Assembly: GCA_035499295.1 (NCBI GenBank) | Contig: DATJZG010000186.1 | Location: 1 to 64,000, forward strand | Reading direction: 5' to 3' | Source of the DNA: DATJZG01 sp035499295 | GTDB taxonomy: Bacteria > Myxococcota > Myxococcia > Myxococcales > Anaeromyxobacteraceae | DNA length: 64,000 nucleotides | In this document: one piece after another, positions 43,563 through 52,113 of the stretch | How positions within the stretch are numbered: the first letter of the stretch is position 1 | Layout of the letters: each line of letters starts with the position of its first letter | The notes under the pieces: generated by a model | What the model was told of the DNA's origin: nothing | The model's input: only the letters and a program-made list of their open reading frames with translations | The model's database searches: none | Program-made: the position numbers and the translations under genes

Positions 43563-44207
43563 TCACGCGCCCGTGAGGGGGCGCAGGAACTCGCGTGCCT
43601 CCCGGAAGCTGAGGTCGATCGACTGGGCGAGCTCGTGGGCGTCGTCCACCTTCAGGAGCCTCGCGCCCGGCGTCCGCTCCACGAACGCCTCCACGTCGGC
43701 GAGCGCCACCATCTCGTCCCGGACGCCGGCGATGGCGAGCGACGGGACCGTCACCGCCGGGAAGGGCGGGAGACGGGCGGCGTCCTCGAAGAAGGCCCAT
43801 CCGATGCGCCGCTCCCGGTTGGAGGCGTGGTGGAACACTTCCCGGCTCCCGCGGGCGCGCCAGCGCTCGAGCTCGGAGCGGCCGAGCCGGGCACTCCATC
43901 GCTCGTAGAGGCGGAAGGCGGGGGCGAGCAGGAAGAGGCGCGCGACCGAGGGGTTGCGCGCGGCGGCGAGGGCGGCGAGATAGCCCCCGAGCGAGCTGCC
44001 GATGAGGGCGTGCGGGCCGGTGCGGGCGCCGAGTGCGGCCTCGGCGATGGCCAGCATCGACGAGGGGGTCGAGAGCTCGAAGCCGTCGGGACCCGGCGTG
44101 AGATCGGGGCAGTGGACCTCGACCCCGAGCTCCCGAAAGCGGTCCCGGAAGGCGGTCGCCTTGTGCGAGTTCGGGCCCGACGCGAATCCGTGCAGGTAGA
44201 GGATCAC
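43563..44207 (-). CDS. YqiA-like alpha/beta-hydrolase
   Basis: 214 residues from GTG 44207. It opens with the YqiA-type VILYLHGFASGPNSHKA. The nucleophile is Ser in GSSLGGYLAA (about 71), the Asp is in AGVRDEMV and the His in DDAHELAQS. It is a small cytosolic carboxylesterase of unknown substrate. It converges on the NtrC-type gene with 27 bases between. Confidence 0.85.
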   Translation of the reverse strand: MILYLHGFASGPNSHKATAFRDRFRELGVEVHCPDLTPGPDGFELSTPSSMLAIAEAALGARTGPHALIGSSLGGYLAALAAARNPSVARLFLLAPAFRLYERWSARLGRSELERWRARGSREVFHHASNRERRIGWAFFEDAARLPPFPAVTVPSLAIAGVRDEMVALADVEAFVERTPGARLLKVDDAHELAQSIDLSFREAREFLRPLTGA

Positions 44208-44311
44208 TTGCCTACTTCGCTCCCGCGCGGCTATACCCAGGTGACGGCCGCGGCTCGGCGGGGGCACCCGCTGCCGCCGGGGCGGGACGAGCGAGTCTCC
44301 GGGAGGACACC

Positions 44312-44767
44312 ATGGACCTCAAGACCCCCCTTGCCACGGTCCTCGCCCACAAGGGCAAGCCGGGCACCGCCCTCTCGGTGGCGCCGACGGTGACAGTAGC
44401 CGCGGCCGTGGATCTCATCAACCAGAACAAGGTGGGCTCGGTCCTGGTCATGGATCAGGGAAGGCTGGTGGGCATCTTCACCGAGCGCGACGTGCTCCGT
44501 CGGGTGGTGGGCGAGCGGCGCGACCCCGAGAAGGCGCGGGTGGCGGACGTGATGACCCGCGAACTGGTGGTGATGCGCCCCACCTCCACTGTCCAGGATG
44601 CGATGCAGGTGATATCGGAGCGCCGCATTCGCCACCTGCCGGTGATCGAGGGGGGGCAGGTCATCGGTGTCATCTCGCAGGGGGACCTGAACCACTGGCT
44701 GGTGCGCGACCGCGAGGTCGAGATCCAGACGCTGGTCGAGTACGTGACCGGCAAGTACCCCGGGTAG
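44312..44767 (+). CDS. Two-CBS-domain protein
   Basis: 151 residues consisting of a CBS pair: VTVAAAVDLINQNKVGSVLV then GIFTERDVLRR, and TVQDAMQVISERRIRHLPV then GVISQGDLNHW. CBS pairs bind adenine nucleotides (AMP, ATP or SAM). No catalytic domain is attached, so it is probably an energy-sensing regulator. A GGGAGGA site lies just before the ATG. Confidence 0.9.
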   Translation: MDLKTPLATVLAHKGKPGTALSVAPTVTVAAAVDLINQNKVGSVLVMDQGRLVGIFTERDVLRRVVGERRDPEKARVADVMTRELVVMRPTSTVQDAMQVISERRIRHLPVIEGGQVIGVISQGDLNHWLVRDREVEIQTLVEYVTGKYPG

Positions 44768-44786
44768 CGCCTGCGCCGGGCACCTC

Positions 44787-46103
44787 TCAGCCCGGCTTCG
44801 CCTTCTCTCGCAACTCGGAGAGCCGCGTCGCGAGCTCCTTCTCGCGGCCGCTTTCCGACAGCCGGACGATGCGCTCGCCCCGGATCTCGTCGGGAAGGTA
44901 CTCCTCCGCCACGTAGTGCCCGTCGAAGTTGTGAGGGTATCGGTAGCCCCCGCCGTAGCCCATCGACTCCATGAGCCGGGTCGGGGCGTTGCGGAGCTTG
45001 AGCGGCACCGGCAGGGCCCCCTTCTCCTGCACCAGCTTTCGCGCCAGGGCGTAGGAGGCGATGGCGGTGTTCGACTTCGGCGCCAGCGCCAAGTAGATGG
45101 CCGCCTGCGACATCGGCAGGACCCCCTCCGGCAGCCCGACGAGCTCGACCGCCTCCAGCGCCGCGACCGCGAGCTGGAGGGCCTGCGGATCGGCGTTGCC
45201 CACGTCCTCGCTCGCGAAGATCACCATCCGACGCAGGACGAAGCGCGGGTCCTCGCCGCCCTCGAGCATCCGGACCATGTAGTAGAGGGCGGCGTCCGGG
45301 TCGGAGCCGCGCAGCGACTTGATGAAGGCGCTGACGACGTTGTAGTGCTCCTCGCCCGCCTTGTCGTAAAGGAGGGTCTTCTGCTGCAGTGCCTCCTCGG
45401 CATCCGCGGCCGAGATGTCCTCTCGGCCGGCGAGCTCGACCGAGCCGGCCGCTGCCTCCAGGGCCACGAGCGCCCTTCGGGCGTCCCCGTAGGCGCTGCG
45501 GGCGATCGCCTCGCGCGCCTCGGCGGTGAGCCGCACCCGGCCCGAGAGCCCGAGAGGAGACGAGACGGCCCGCTCGAGGAGGACCCCCACCTCCTCGTCG
45601 GTGAGCGGTCGCAGGGTCACCACCCGGCAGCGCGACAGCAGGGCGGCGTTGATCTCGAAGGAGGGGTTCTCGGTGGTGGCCCCGATGAGGGTGAGGGTCC
45701 CGGCCTCGACGTGCGGCAGAAAGGCGTCCTGCTGGTTGCGGGTGAAGCGGTGGATCTCGTCCACGAACAGGATGGTGCGCTGGCGGTGGAGCTTGCGCCG
45801 CTCGCGCGCCGCCTCCACGATTTCGCGGATCTCCTTCACCCCCCCGAGCACCGCCGAGAAGGGCACGAAGACTGCGCCGGTGCGCTCGGCCACGATGCGG
45901 GCGAGCGTGGTCTTGCCGGTGCCCGGGGGGCCCCAGAGGATGAGCGAGGGGACCTGGTCGGCCTCGATGGCGCGCCGCAGCGCGCTCGCCGGGCCGAGCA
46001 CGTGCTCCTGGCCGACGAAGTCCTCGAGCCGGCGCGGGCGCATCCGCTCCGGCATGGGCTTTGACGCGTCGTCCTTCTCTAGGGCTCGGTCGAAGAGGTC
46101 CAT
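44787..46103 (-). CDS. rarA: Replication-associated recombination protein RarA
   Basis: 438 residues of the AAA+ clamp-loader group. It has MRPRRLEDFVGQEHVLG, Walker A GPPGTGKTTLA (about 58), Walker B FVDEIHRF (about 113), the sensor GATTENPSF (about 138) and a C-terminal tetramerisation domain with IKSLRGSDPDAALYY. It acts at stalled replication forks. Its start lies 26 bases from nadK on the other strand. Confidence 0.94.
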   Translation of the reverse strand: MDLFDRALEKDDASKPMPERMRPRRLEDFVGQEHVLGPASALRRAIEADQVPSLILWGPPGTGKTTLARIVAERTGAVFVPFSAVLGGVKEIREIVEAARERRKLHRQRTILFVDEIHRFTRNQQDAFLPHVEAGTLTLIGATTENPSFEINAALLSRCRVVTLRPLTDEEVGVLLERAVSSPLGLSGRVRLTAEAREAIARSAYGDARRALVALEAAAGSVELAGREDISAADAEEALQQKTLLYDKAGEEHYNVVSAFIKSLRGSDPDAALYYMVRMLEGGEDPRFVLRRMVIFASEDVGNADPQALQLAVAALEAVELVGLPEGVLPMSQAAIYLALAPKSNTAIASYALARKLVQEKGALPVPLKLRNAPTRLMESMGYGGGYRYPHNFDGHYVAEEYLPDEIRGERIVRLSESGREKELATRLSELREKAKPG

Positions 46104-46116
46104 TCGCGATCCGCAA

Positions 46117-46122
46117 TATAAT
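46117..46122 (+). promoter_or_regulatory. nadK: Consensus -10 element of nadK
   Basis: A perfect TATAAT sits 7 bases before the ATG at 46130, so transcription would begin at or next to that codon. No matching -35 is visible; the region upstream is the start of the divergent rarA gene. A consensus AT-rich hexamer is conspicuous in this GC-rich DNA. Confidence 0.5.
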
Positions 46123-46129
46123 GCGACGG

Positions 46130-46972
46130 ATGGAAACCCTGCCCTGCCCCATCCCGCGCCGGGTCGGCGTGGTGGCGAAGCGGATCTCGGCCGAGGCGAC
46201 CGAGACGGTCCATTACGTGGAGCGCTTCCTCAGGGGGAAGGGGCTCGAGGTGCTCCTCGACGAGGCCGAGGTGGGCCGAAACGCCGACCTGGTCGTGGTG
46301 CTGGGCGGCGACGGGACCATCATCCACGCGGCCCGGCTCCTCGGGTCCCGCGCCGTCCCCATCCTCGGGATCAACATGGGCAGCCTGGGGTTCATGACCG
46401 AGGTGCCCCAGAGCGAGCTCTACCCGGCCCTGGAGCTGGTCCTCGCGGGCAGGGCCGCCGTCTCCTCGCGCATGAAGTTCCGGGTGCACCTGCACCGCGG
46501 CGGCCGGGACGAGGGGCCGGAGCTCGACGCCGACGTCCTGAACGACGCGGTCATCGCCAAGGGTGCCCTCTCCCCCATGGCGGAGCTCGACACCTCCTTT
46601 GACGGCTCCTACGTGACCACCTACAAGGCCGACGGCGTGATCGTGGCGACCCCGACGGGGTCCACCGCCTACTCGCTGGCGGCGAACGGGCCCATCGTCT
46701 TTCCCACCATGCGCGGGGTGATCATCACCCCCATCTGCCCGCACACGCTCACCCAGCGCCCCATCGTCGTGCCCGACGACAAGGTCACGAACATCGTTCT
46801 CTTGAACAACGCCAACGTCTACCTCTCCCTCGACGGGCAGACCGGCGTCCCCCTGAGCCGCGGAGACCGGGTGCAGGTGAAGCAGTCCCCGAACCGCGTC
46901 CTCCTCGTCCGGAACCCGCAGATCGACTTCTTCGGCATCCTGCGCGCCAAGCTCCGCTGGGGAGAGCGCTAG
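46130..46972 (+). CDS. nadK: NAD kinase
   Basis: 280 residues from ATG 46130. An in-frame ATG at 46121 is inside the -10 element. VVVLGGDGTIIHAAR (about 58-72) is the catalytic GGDGT motif. INMGSLGFMTE, NDAVIAKG and TPTGSTAYSLAANGPI (about 175) complete the family signature. It makes NADP from NAD and ATP. The lack of room for a leader suggests a leaderless mRNA. Confidence 0.93.
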   Translation: METLPCPIPRRVGVVAKRISAEATETVHYVERFLRGKGLEVLLDEAEVGRNADLVVVLGGDGTIIHAARLLGSRAVPILGINMGSLGFMTEVPQSELYPALELVLAGRAAVSSRMKFRVHLHRGGRDEGPELDADVLNDAVIAKGALSPMAELDTSFDGSYVTTYKADGVIVATPTGSTAYSLAANGPIVFPTMRGVIITPICPHTLTQRPIVVPDDKVTNIVLLNNANVYLSLDGQTGVPLSRGDRVQVKQSPNRVLLVRNPQIDFFGILRAKLRWGER

Positions 46973-46975
46973 GGC

Positions 46976-46989
46976 GCGGGAGGTCCCGC
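46976..46989. terminator. Short palindrome between convergent genes
   Basis: GCGGGA-GG-TCCCGC lies between the nadK stop and the M24 peptidase stop. It is a compact hairpin without a T-run. Its position suggests a bidirectional terminator, but the stem is only 6 bp. Confidence 0.3.
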
Positions 46990-46999
46990 CCCGCCCCCT

Positions 47000-48187
47000 T
47001 CAGGTCGGGACGCGCACCAGCCCGTCGGCGAGCGGGGTGAGCTTCTCGCCACCCGCGCGCGTCACCGCCCAGGTGTTCTCCACCCCCACCGCTCCGCGAC
47101 CGGGGAAGACGAACTTGGGCTCGAGCGCCACCACCTGCCCCTCCTCGAGCGGCTCGTCGAAGCCCGGCGCTAGCACCGGAAACTCGTCGAGCTCCATGCC
47201 GATCCCGTGGCCGACGAAGCGCGAGGCGTCGTCGCCGACGCCCATGAAGTACGGGGCGAGCCCGGCGGCCTCGGCCCGGTCGGCGGCGAGGTCGTAGAGT
47301 TCCGCCGGCACCTCGCCGGGGACGAGCCGCGGGACGATCTCCTCCTGGATGGCGAGCGAGACCTCGATCGCCCGGGTGAGCTCGGCCTCGAGCGTCCCCA
47401 CCACGAAGACCCGGGCCATGTCGAGGAGGTACCCGCCGAAGAGGGCGGTGTAGTCCACCAGCACGGCGTCGCCGGTGCGGATGACCCGCTCCGACGGGCC
47501 CACCGGCTGGGCCGCGGAGAGCCCGCGGCCGACCACCGGGCCGTCGAACGCCCCCGTCTCGGCTCCCGCCTCCCCGGAAACCACGAGCCCAGTGAAGAGC
47601 TCCAGGTTCGGGGATCGCAGCCTGGGGCTGCCCTCGTTGCCGGCCCGCCGCAGGCGGACCTCGATCTCGGCCGCGATGTCGAGCTCCCGCATCCCGGCGC
47701 GGAGAAAGGAGGGGATCTCGCCGATGACGGCGGCGAGCTTCCGGCCCCCGAGGCGCATCTGCTCGAGCTCCGCCGGGGATTTTCGCGAGCGCAGGCCCCG
47801 GAGCTGCGCCGAGATGTCCACGAACTCGTGTCCCGGGAGGTGCTTGCGCCACCAATCGAGCTGGGAGACGCGCGTGACGTCGAAGCACACGCCGATGCGG
47901 GGGCAACGGGAGAGGAGCGAGCTGAGCTCGCGACCGGGTGGGAAGGGGCGCACCCCGGCGAGCGGGCTCTCGGCCCGTGCCCGCTGGAAGCTCTTGCGCA
48001 CGAGGAGCGCCGCCTCGCCGGAGGCAGGGACCCAGAGAGCCCCGTTCTGGCGGGTGCCGGAGTGGTAGAGCAGATCGACGGCGTGCAGGAGCAAGGCCCC
48101 GTCGATCCCGGAGGCGCGAAGCACTGCCTTGAGCCGCTCGATCCGCGCCGGGATTTCCCGGCGCAGCCCCTCGGTGACGTCGGTCAT
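47000..48187 (-). CDS. M24 family metallopeptidase (Xaa-Pro aminopeptidase-like)
   Basis: 395 residues: a creatinase-like N-terminal domain (to about 150) and a pita-bread catalytic domain. Metal ligands: Asp in VLVDYTALF and Asp in LLDMARVF (about 245-256), His in VGHGIGMELDE (about 325), Glu in ALEPKF (about 355) and Glu in GVENTWAV (about 369). It probably removes N-terminal residues ahead of proline. It is divergent from recN. Confidence 0.9.
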   Translation of the reverse strand: MTDVTEGLRREIPARIERLKAVLRASGIDGALLLHAVDLLYHSGTRQNGALWVPASGEAALLVRKSFQRARAESPLAGVRPFPPGRELSSLLSRCPRIGVCFDVTRVSQLDWWRKHLPGHEFVDISAQLRGLRSRKSPAELEQMRLGGRKLAAVIGEIPSFLRAGMRELDIAAEIEVRLRRAGNEGSPRLRSPNLELFTGLVVSGEAGAETGAFDGPVVGRGLSAAQPVGPSERVIRTGDAVLVDYTALFGGYLLDMARVFVVGTLEAELTRAIEVSLAIQEEIVPRLVPGEVPAELYDLAADRAEAAGLAPYFMGVGDDASRFVGHGIGMELDEFPVLAPGFDEPLEEGQVVALEPKFVFPGRGAVGVENTWAVTRAGGEKLTPLADGLVRVPT

Positions 48188-48297
48188 TCCGTCCTCCCTC
48201 CAATGGAGCCTGCCCCTCGCGGCCCCCGGCTGCTACCTGAACATCGAAACCACTGAATACTTGCACAGTGTCAGGCCGCGGTGGCAAGCTGACGGGC

Positions 48298-50094
48298 ATG
48301 CTCACGACGCTGCGAATCTCGGGGTTTGCGGTGGTGGACCAGGCCGAGGTGCGCCTCGGGCCCGGGCTCAACGTGCTCACCGGGGAGACGGGCACGGGGA
48401 AGTCGCTCCTCATCAACGCGCTCCACCTCGTGCTCGGTGGGAGGATGGGGGGCGAGGTGCTGCGCGAGGGGGCCGACGAGGCGGTGGTGGAGGCCCTTTT
48501 CGAGCTGCCGATCGGCCACCCGGCCCTCGGCCGGGTCGCGGCCGCTGGCCTCCCGGTTCCGGAGCCCGGAGTGGAGGGAGCAGTCGAGCTCTTGGTGCGA
48601 AGGGTGGTGCCCCGGAGCGGGCGCGGCCGGGTGTTCGTGAACGGGGCCCTCTGCACCGTCGCGATCCTGGAGGCGGTGATGCGCGGGGTGGTGGACATCA
48701 CCGGGCAGCACGAGCACGTTTCCCTGCTGGACGGAGGAACGCACCTGCCGCTCCTCGACGCCTTCGCCGGAGTGGCCGGGCCGGGCGGCCTTGGGGAGCG
48801 CTACCGCGCCGCCTTCGACTCCCTCTCGGCCGCGGTGCGGGAGGAGAGGGCGCTCGCGCGCGACGAGGGCGAGCGCTCCCGGAGGGCCGACTACCTGGCC
48901 TTCCAGCTGCGCGAGCTCGACGAGGCGGATCCGCAACCGGGCGAGGAGCTGGCGCTCGAGCGCGAGCGCCGGGTTCTCGCCCATTCGCTGCGGCTCGCGA
49001 AGGCGGCCCGCGCCGCCGAGGCGCTCCTCTCCGGGGAGGAGGGAAGCGCCGTCGAGGGCATGGGGCGCGCCTCGAGGGCGCTCGCCGAGGCCGCAACGCT
49101 CGACCCTAGGCTCGAGTCTTCCCTCGCCCTCCTGCGTTCCGCCGCCGCCGAGGCCGAGGAGGCGGGCCGGCAGCTCGGCCGGTACGCCGCCGGGCTCGAG
49201 GGAGATCCCGAGCGCCTCGAGGTCCTGGACGACCGGCTGCACGAGCTCAAGGCACTCGCCCGGAAGCACGGAGGGACCCTGGACCAAGCGCTCGCGCACC
49301 GCGAGGAAATGCGCCTCGAGCTCGCCCGGCTCGAAGGCTCGGGCGAGCGCCGGGCCGGCCTCGCGGGCGAGGTGGCGACTCGCCTGGCCGAGGCCGTCCG
49401 GCTCGCCGAGGAGCTCACCCGCGGCCGCGAGAAGGGGGCGCGGGCCTTCTGCCGCGCCGTGGCCGCGAACCTGGCGACCCTCGCCATGGCCCGCTGCCGG
49501 GTCGAGGTGAATTTCCGGCCCGCGGAGGGGGCCCTGGAGGAGGGAGGCCACAGGCTCGGGCCGAGCGGCGCCGAGACCGCCGAGATGCTCATCGCTCCCA
49601 ACCCGGGGGAGCCTCCCCGTCCCCTCGCCAAGGTTGCCTCGGGGGGAGAGCTCTCCCGGGTGCTCCTGGCGGTGAAGCGGGCCCTCTCGCGAGCCGACCC
49701 GGTGTCCTGCTACGTGTTCGACGAGGTGGACGCCGGGATTGGCGGGGCGGTGGCGGAGGCGGTGGGGCGGGCACTCGCGGAGGTGGCGCGCGACCGGCAG
49801 GTGCTCTGCGTCACCCACCTGCCGCAGGTGGCGGTGTTTGCCTCCCGGCACTGCCGGGTGGAGAAGAAGGTCGCGGCCGGGCGGACGGCGACGACCGTGG
49901 TGTCGCTCGAGGGAGCGGACGAGCGCCGCTCGGAGGTGGCGCGCATGCTGGCCGGCCACATCGTGACCCCGTCGGCCCTCGAGCACGCGCGCGCTCTCTT
50001 CGCCGCGGCGAGGGGTGGCGACGACCATTCGGAGCCCGCGCGGCCCAGGGGTGCGGCCGCCCGTCCTGCCCCGCGCGGGGCGGCGGCGGCCTGA
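48298..50094 (+). CDS. recN: DNA repair ATPase RecN
   Basis: 598 residues. N-terminal Walker A GETGTGKSLLINAL (about 29-42), a long coiled-coil middle (about 170-400), then the SMC-type signature ASGGELSRVLLAVK (about 446), Walker B YVFDEVDAGIGG and the H-loop CVTHLPQVA. It holds broken DNA ends during double-strand break repair. The Ala/Pro-rich tail is variable. A GTG at 48268 would add 10 residues. A clear LexA box is not seen. Confidence 0.94.
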   Translation: MLTTLRISGFAVVDQAEVRLGPGLNVLTGETGTGKSLLINALHLVLGGRMGGEVLREGADEAVVEALFELPIGHPALGRVAAAGLPVPEPGVEGAVELLVRRVVPRSGRGRVFVNGALCTVAILEAVMRGVVDITGQHEHVSLLDGGTHLPLLDAFAGVAGPGGLGERYRAAFDSLSAAVREERALARDEGERSRRADYLAFQLRELDEADPQPGEELALERERRVLAHSLRLAKAARAAEALLSGEEGSAVEGMGRASRALAEAATLDPRLESSLALLRSAAAEAEEAGRQLGRYAAGLEGDPERLEVLDDRLHELKALARKHGGTLDQALAHREEMRLELARLEGSGERRAGLAGEVATRLAEAVRLAEELTRGREKGARAFCRAVAANLATLAMARCRVEVNFRPAEGALEEGGHRLGPSGAETAEMLIAPNPGEPPRPLAKVASGGELSRVLLAVKRALSRADPVSCYVFDEVDAGIGGAVAEAVGRALAEVARDRQVLCVTHLPQVAVFASRHCRVEKKVAAGRTATTVVSLEGADERRSEVARMLAGHIVTPSALEHARALFAAARGGDDHSEPARPRGAAARPAPRGAAAA

Positions 50095-50162
50095 CCATGG
50101 CGGCGGCCCGTCGCCGCGGCGTTGACCGAGCCCGGAAGCCAGGGATAGCATGCGCGCCTTCC

Positions 50163-50951
50163 GTGCCCGGCCAGAGTCGACTGCAGATCTCCGCCCGTGG
50201 GGTGACCGACGTCGGGCGCCGCCGCGACCACAACGAGGACGCCTTCCTCGTCGACGCGGATCTGGGCCTCTTCGTGGTCGCCGACGGCATGGGCGGCCAC
50301 GCCGGCGGTGGGACCGCCTCGGCCCTCGCCGTCGAGACCATCCGCGCCAGGATGAGAGCCGCCTGCGAGGCGGCCCCGGCCCTCTTCGCCGATCCCGGGG
50401 CCCCCGGGTCGAGCCGCCTCCCGGAACTGCTCCGGCAGGCGGTCGAGGAGGCTTGCCGCAGCATCTACCACGCGGCCCAGGAGGACCCGAGCCTGGCGGG
50501 CATGGGGACCACCGTCACCGCCGCTCTCCTGGTCAAGGACTCGGGCTTCGTCGCCCACGTCGGGGACAGCCGCTGTTACCTCGCCCGCGGGGAGCAGATC
50601 TTCCAGATCTCCGAGGACCACTCCCTCGTGAACGAGCAGCTCAAGGCTGGCGCTATCACCGAGGAGGAGGCGCGCTCGAGCCGCTTCCGGAACATCATCA
50701 CCCGTTCGGTCGGCTTCGAGGAGGAGGTCCTCGTCGACGTGATGGGTCTCGAGGTGAAGACCGGGGACACGCTCGTCCTCTGCTGTGACGGGCTCTCCAA
50801 CCTGGTCGCCGACGACGAGATCTGCCGGATCGCGACGGACGGCCCGCTCGCCGAGGCGCCCGAGAAGCTGGTGGCGCTCGCGAACGAGCGCGGGGGCGAC
50901 GACAACATCACCGTGATCGTGGTCAAGATCGACGGCGAGGCGAAGGCGTAG
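50163..50951 (+). CDS. PP2C-type protein Ser/Thr phosphatase (Stp1-like)
   Basis: 262 residues from GTG 50163. ATG 50097 would add 22 residues of weak similarity. Family motifs: RRDHNEDAF, VVADGMGGHAGGGTAS, HVGDSRCYLARG, EDHSLVNEQL, CCDGLSN and GGDDNITVIVV. Metal-binding aspartates are all present. It reverses phosphorylation by Hanks-type kinases, which are abundant in myxobacteria; none is adjacent. A fragment like its 3' end reappears at 52398-52445. Confidence 0.92.
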   Translation: MPGQSRLQISARGVTDVGRRRDHNEDAFLVDADLGLFVVADGMGGHAGGGTASALAVETIRARMRAACEAAPALFADPGAPGSSRLPELLRQAVEEACRSIYHAAQEDPSLAGMGTTVTAALLVKDSGFVAHVGDSRCYLARGEQIFQISEDHSLVNEQLKAGAITEEEARSSRFRNIITRSVGFEEEVLVDVMGLEVKTGDTLVLCCDGLSNLVADDEICRIATDGPLAEAPEKLVALANERGGDDNITVIVVKIDGEAKA

Positions 50952-51159
50952 CGCCCGCGCCTCGCGGTCCGGGCCCGCCTTTCACCCCGCGCGAGTCCCG
51001 GTGGGCGTAGGGAACGGGCTCGACGCGGGCGCTCGCCGTGGAGCGAAGCCCCTCGAAGAGCACCTCGATGAAGCGCGGGAAGTCGCGGCCGGCATCCACG
51101 CACAGCGTCGAGAATTCGGGGCGCCCTCCGGCGTGTCCTCCGGCGTTGCCATCCGACAA
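50952..51159 (-). other. Short region with a coding-like minus-strand stretch
   Basis: Between the phosphatase gene and the toxin-antitoxin operator, the minus strand encodes VDAGRDFPRFIEVLFEGL, then ARVEPVPYAHRDSRG with normal composition but no start or end of its own. It may be the remnant of a gene interrupted when the island formed. I do not recognise the family. Confidence 0.3.
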
Positions 51160-51181
51160 GTGGCGCAGTATATTACGCCAC
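51160..51181 (+). promoter_or_regulatory. Operator-promoter of the Xre-RES module
   Basis: The perfect inverted repeat GTGGCG-N10-CGCCAC encloses TATATT (51169-51174), a -10-like element in GC-rich surroundings. The repeat ends one base before the ATG of the antitoxin gene. An initiation point 7 bases after TATATT would fall on that ATG. The layout fits autorepression by the antitoxin and a leaderless message. Confidence 0.6.
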
Positions 51182-51643
51182 ATGGCGCCAGCCACCGCAG
51201 CCGCCCGAATCTCCGAGATCCAGAGCGTTGCCGCGCTTCTCGGCGGTCGGAAGGCCCTCGGCGCTGACCTGACCAGCGAGGCTGACTTCATCGCACTCGT
51301 CCGACAGGGGATGCCCCTGCCCGCCTTCGAGGCGGTCAGAAGCAAACTGCAACTCACGCTAGGCCAGATCGAGCAGGCGCTCGGCATCAGCCCGCGCTCG
51401 CTACTCAGGAGGAAGAAAGGCCGGCGGCTCAACAAGACGGAGTCCGAGCTCTTGCTCCGCCTAGCACGCGTTGTGGCCCGTGCCGAGCACGTGCTCGGAG
51501 CCAGGGACGCGGCGCTAGAGTGGCTTGCCACGCCCAACCGCGCACTCCGCGGGGACAAGCCCTTCGACCTGCTCGATACCGAACTCGGCGCCAAACGCGT
51601 CCTCGACCTGCTGGGGCGTATCGAGTTCGGCGTCTACACCTGA
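51182..51643 (+). CDS. Xre/MbcA/ParS-type antitoxin
   Basis: 153 residues. A middle helix-turn-helix-like part (LTLGQIEQALGISPRSLLRRK, in one helical run) is followed by the DUF2384 C-terminal domain (ALEWLATPNRALRGDKPFDL, then LDTELGAKRVLDLLGRIEFG). DUF2384 proteins neutralise RES toxins by covering the active site, and repress their own operon. The stop overlaps the toxin start as TGATG. AT content of the operator is higher than in neighbours. Confidence 0.92.
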   Translation: MAPATAAARISEIQSVAALLGGRKALGADLTSEADFIALVRQGMPLPAFEAVRSKLQLTLGQIEQALGISPRSLLRRKKGRRLNKTESELLLRLARVVARAEHVLGARDAALEWLATPNRALRGDKPFDLLDTELGAKRVLDLLGRIEFGVYT

Positions 51644-52113
51644 TGCGGCTCTGGCGCCTCTCGCGGTTCCGCGAACCCGGCAGGACGTTTAGCGGCGACG
51701 GAGCGCGCGCCTTCCCTGGGCGGTGGAACGAACTGGGGACCCCCGCCGTGTATGCAAGCGAGCACCTCTCGCTGGCCGTGCTCGAACTACTGGTCCACAT
51801 GATGCCGACGCAGATGCGGGTGCTTCACCATGCCTTCCCCGTTGACGTCCCCGACGATCTCGTTGAGACGCTTTCGGGAGCGGACCTGCCGGCAGATTGG
51901 GACGCCGCTGATTCTCCGCCTTCAACCCAGGCGCTGGGGTCGACATGGGCGAAGTCCGGTCGCTCGTTGGCCTTGCTTGTGCCGTCAGCAGTTCTGCCCG
52001 TCGAGAGAAACGCCGTGCTGAACCCGGCCCACCTTCGGTTCGATGAGGTGAAGATCGGAGCGCCGCAGCCATACTCGTTCGACCCGCGGTTCCTCAAGGT
52101 GACGCCGAGGTAG
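51643..52113 (+). CDS. RES-domain toxin (NAD+-degrading)
   Basis: 156 residues. RES signature residues: Arg27 in FPGRWNELGTP, Tyr37 in VYASEHLSLA, Glu48 in LAVLELLVH, and Ser in LLVPSAVLP (about 117). The related MbcT and Xre-RES toxins destroy NAD+ (as phosphorylase or hydrolase), others ADP-ribosylate targets. The end DPRFLKVTPR is typical of the family. It is co-translated with the antitoxin. Confidence 0.92.
   Translation: MRLWRLSRFREPGRTFSGDGARAFPGRWNELGTPAVYASEHLSLAVLELLVHMMPTQMRVLHHAFPVDVPDDLVETLSGADLPADWDAADSPPSTQALGSTWAKSGRSLALLVPSAVLPVERNAVLNPAHLRFDEVKIGAPQPYSFDPRFLKVTPR

Noticed and set aside
48188..48297. LexA box before recN
   Set aside because: An AT-richer stretch with TTGCACAG is present, but it does not match a delta-type LexA site well enough to report.
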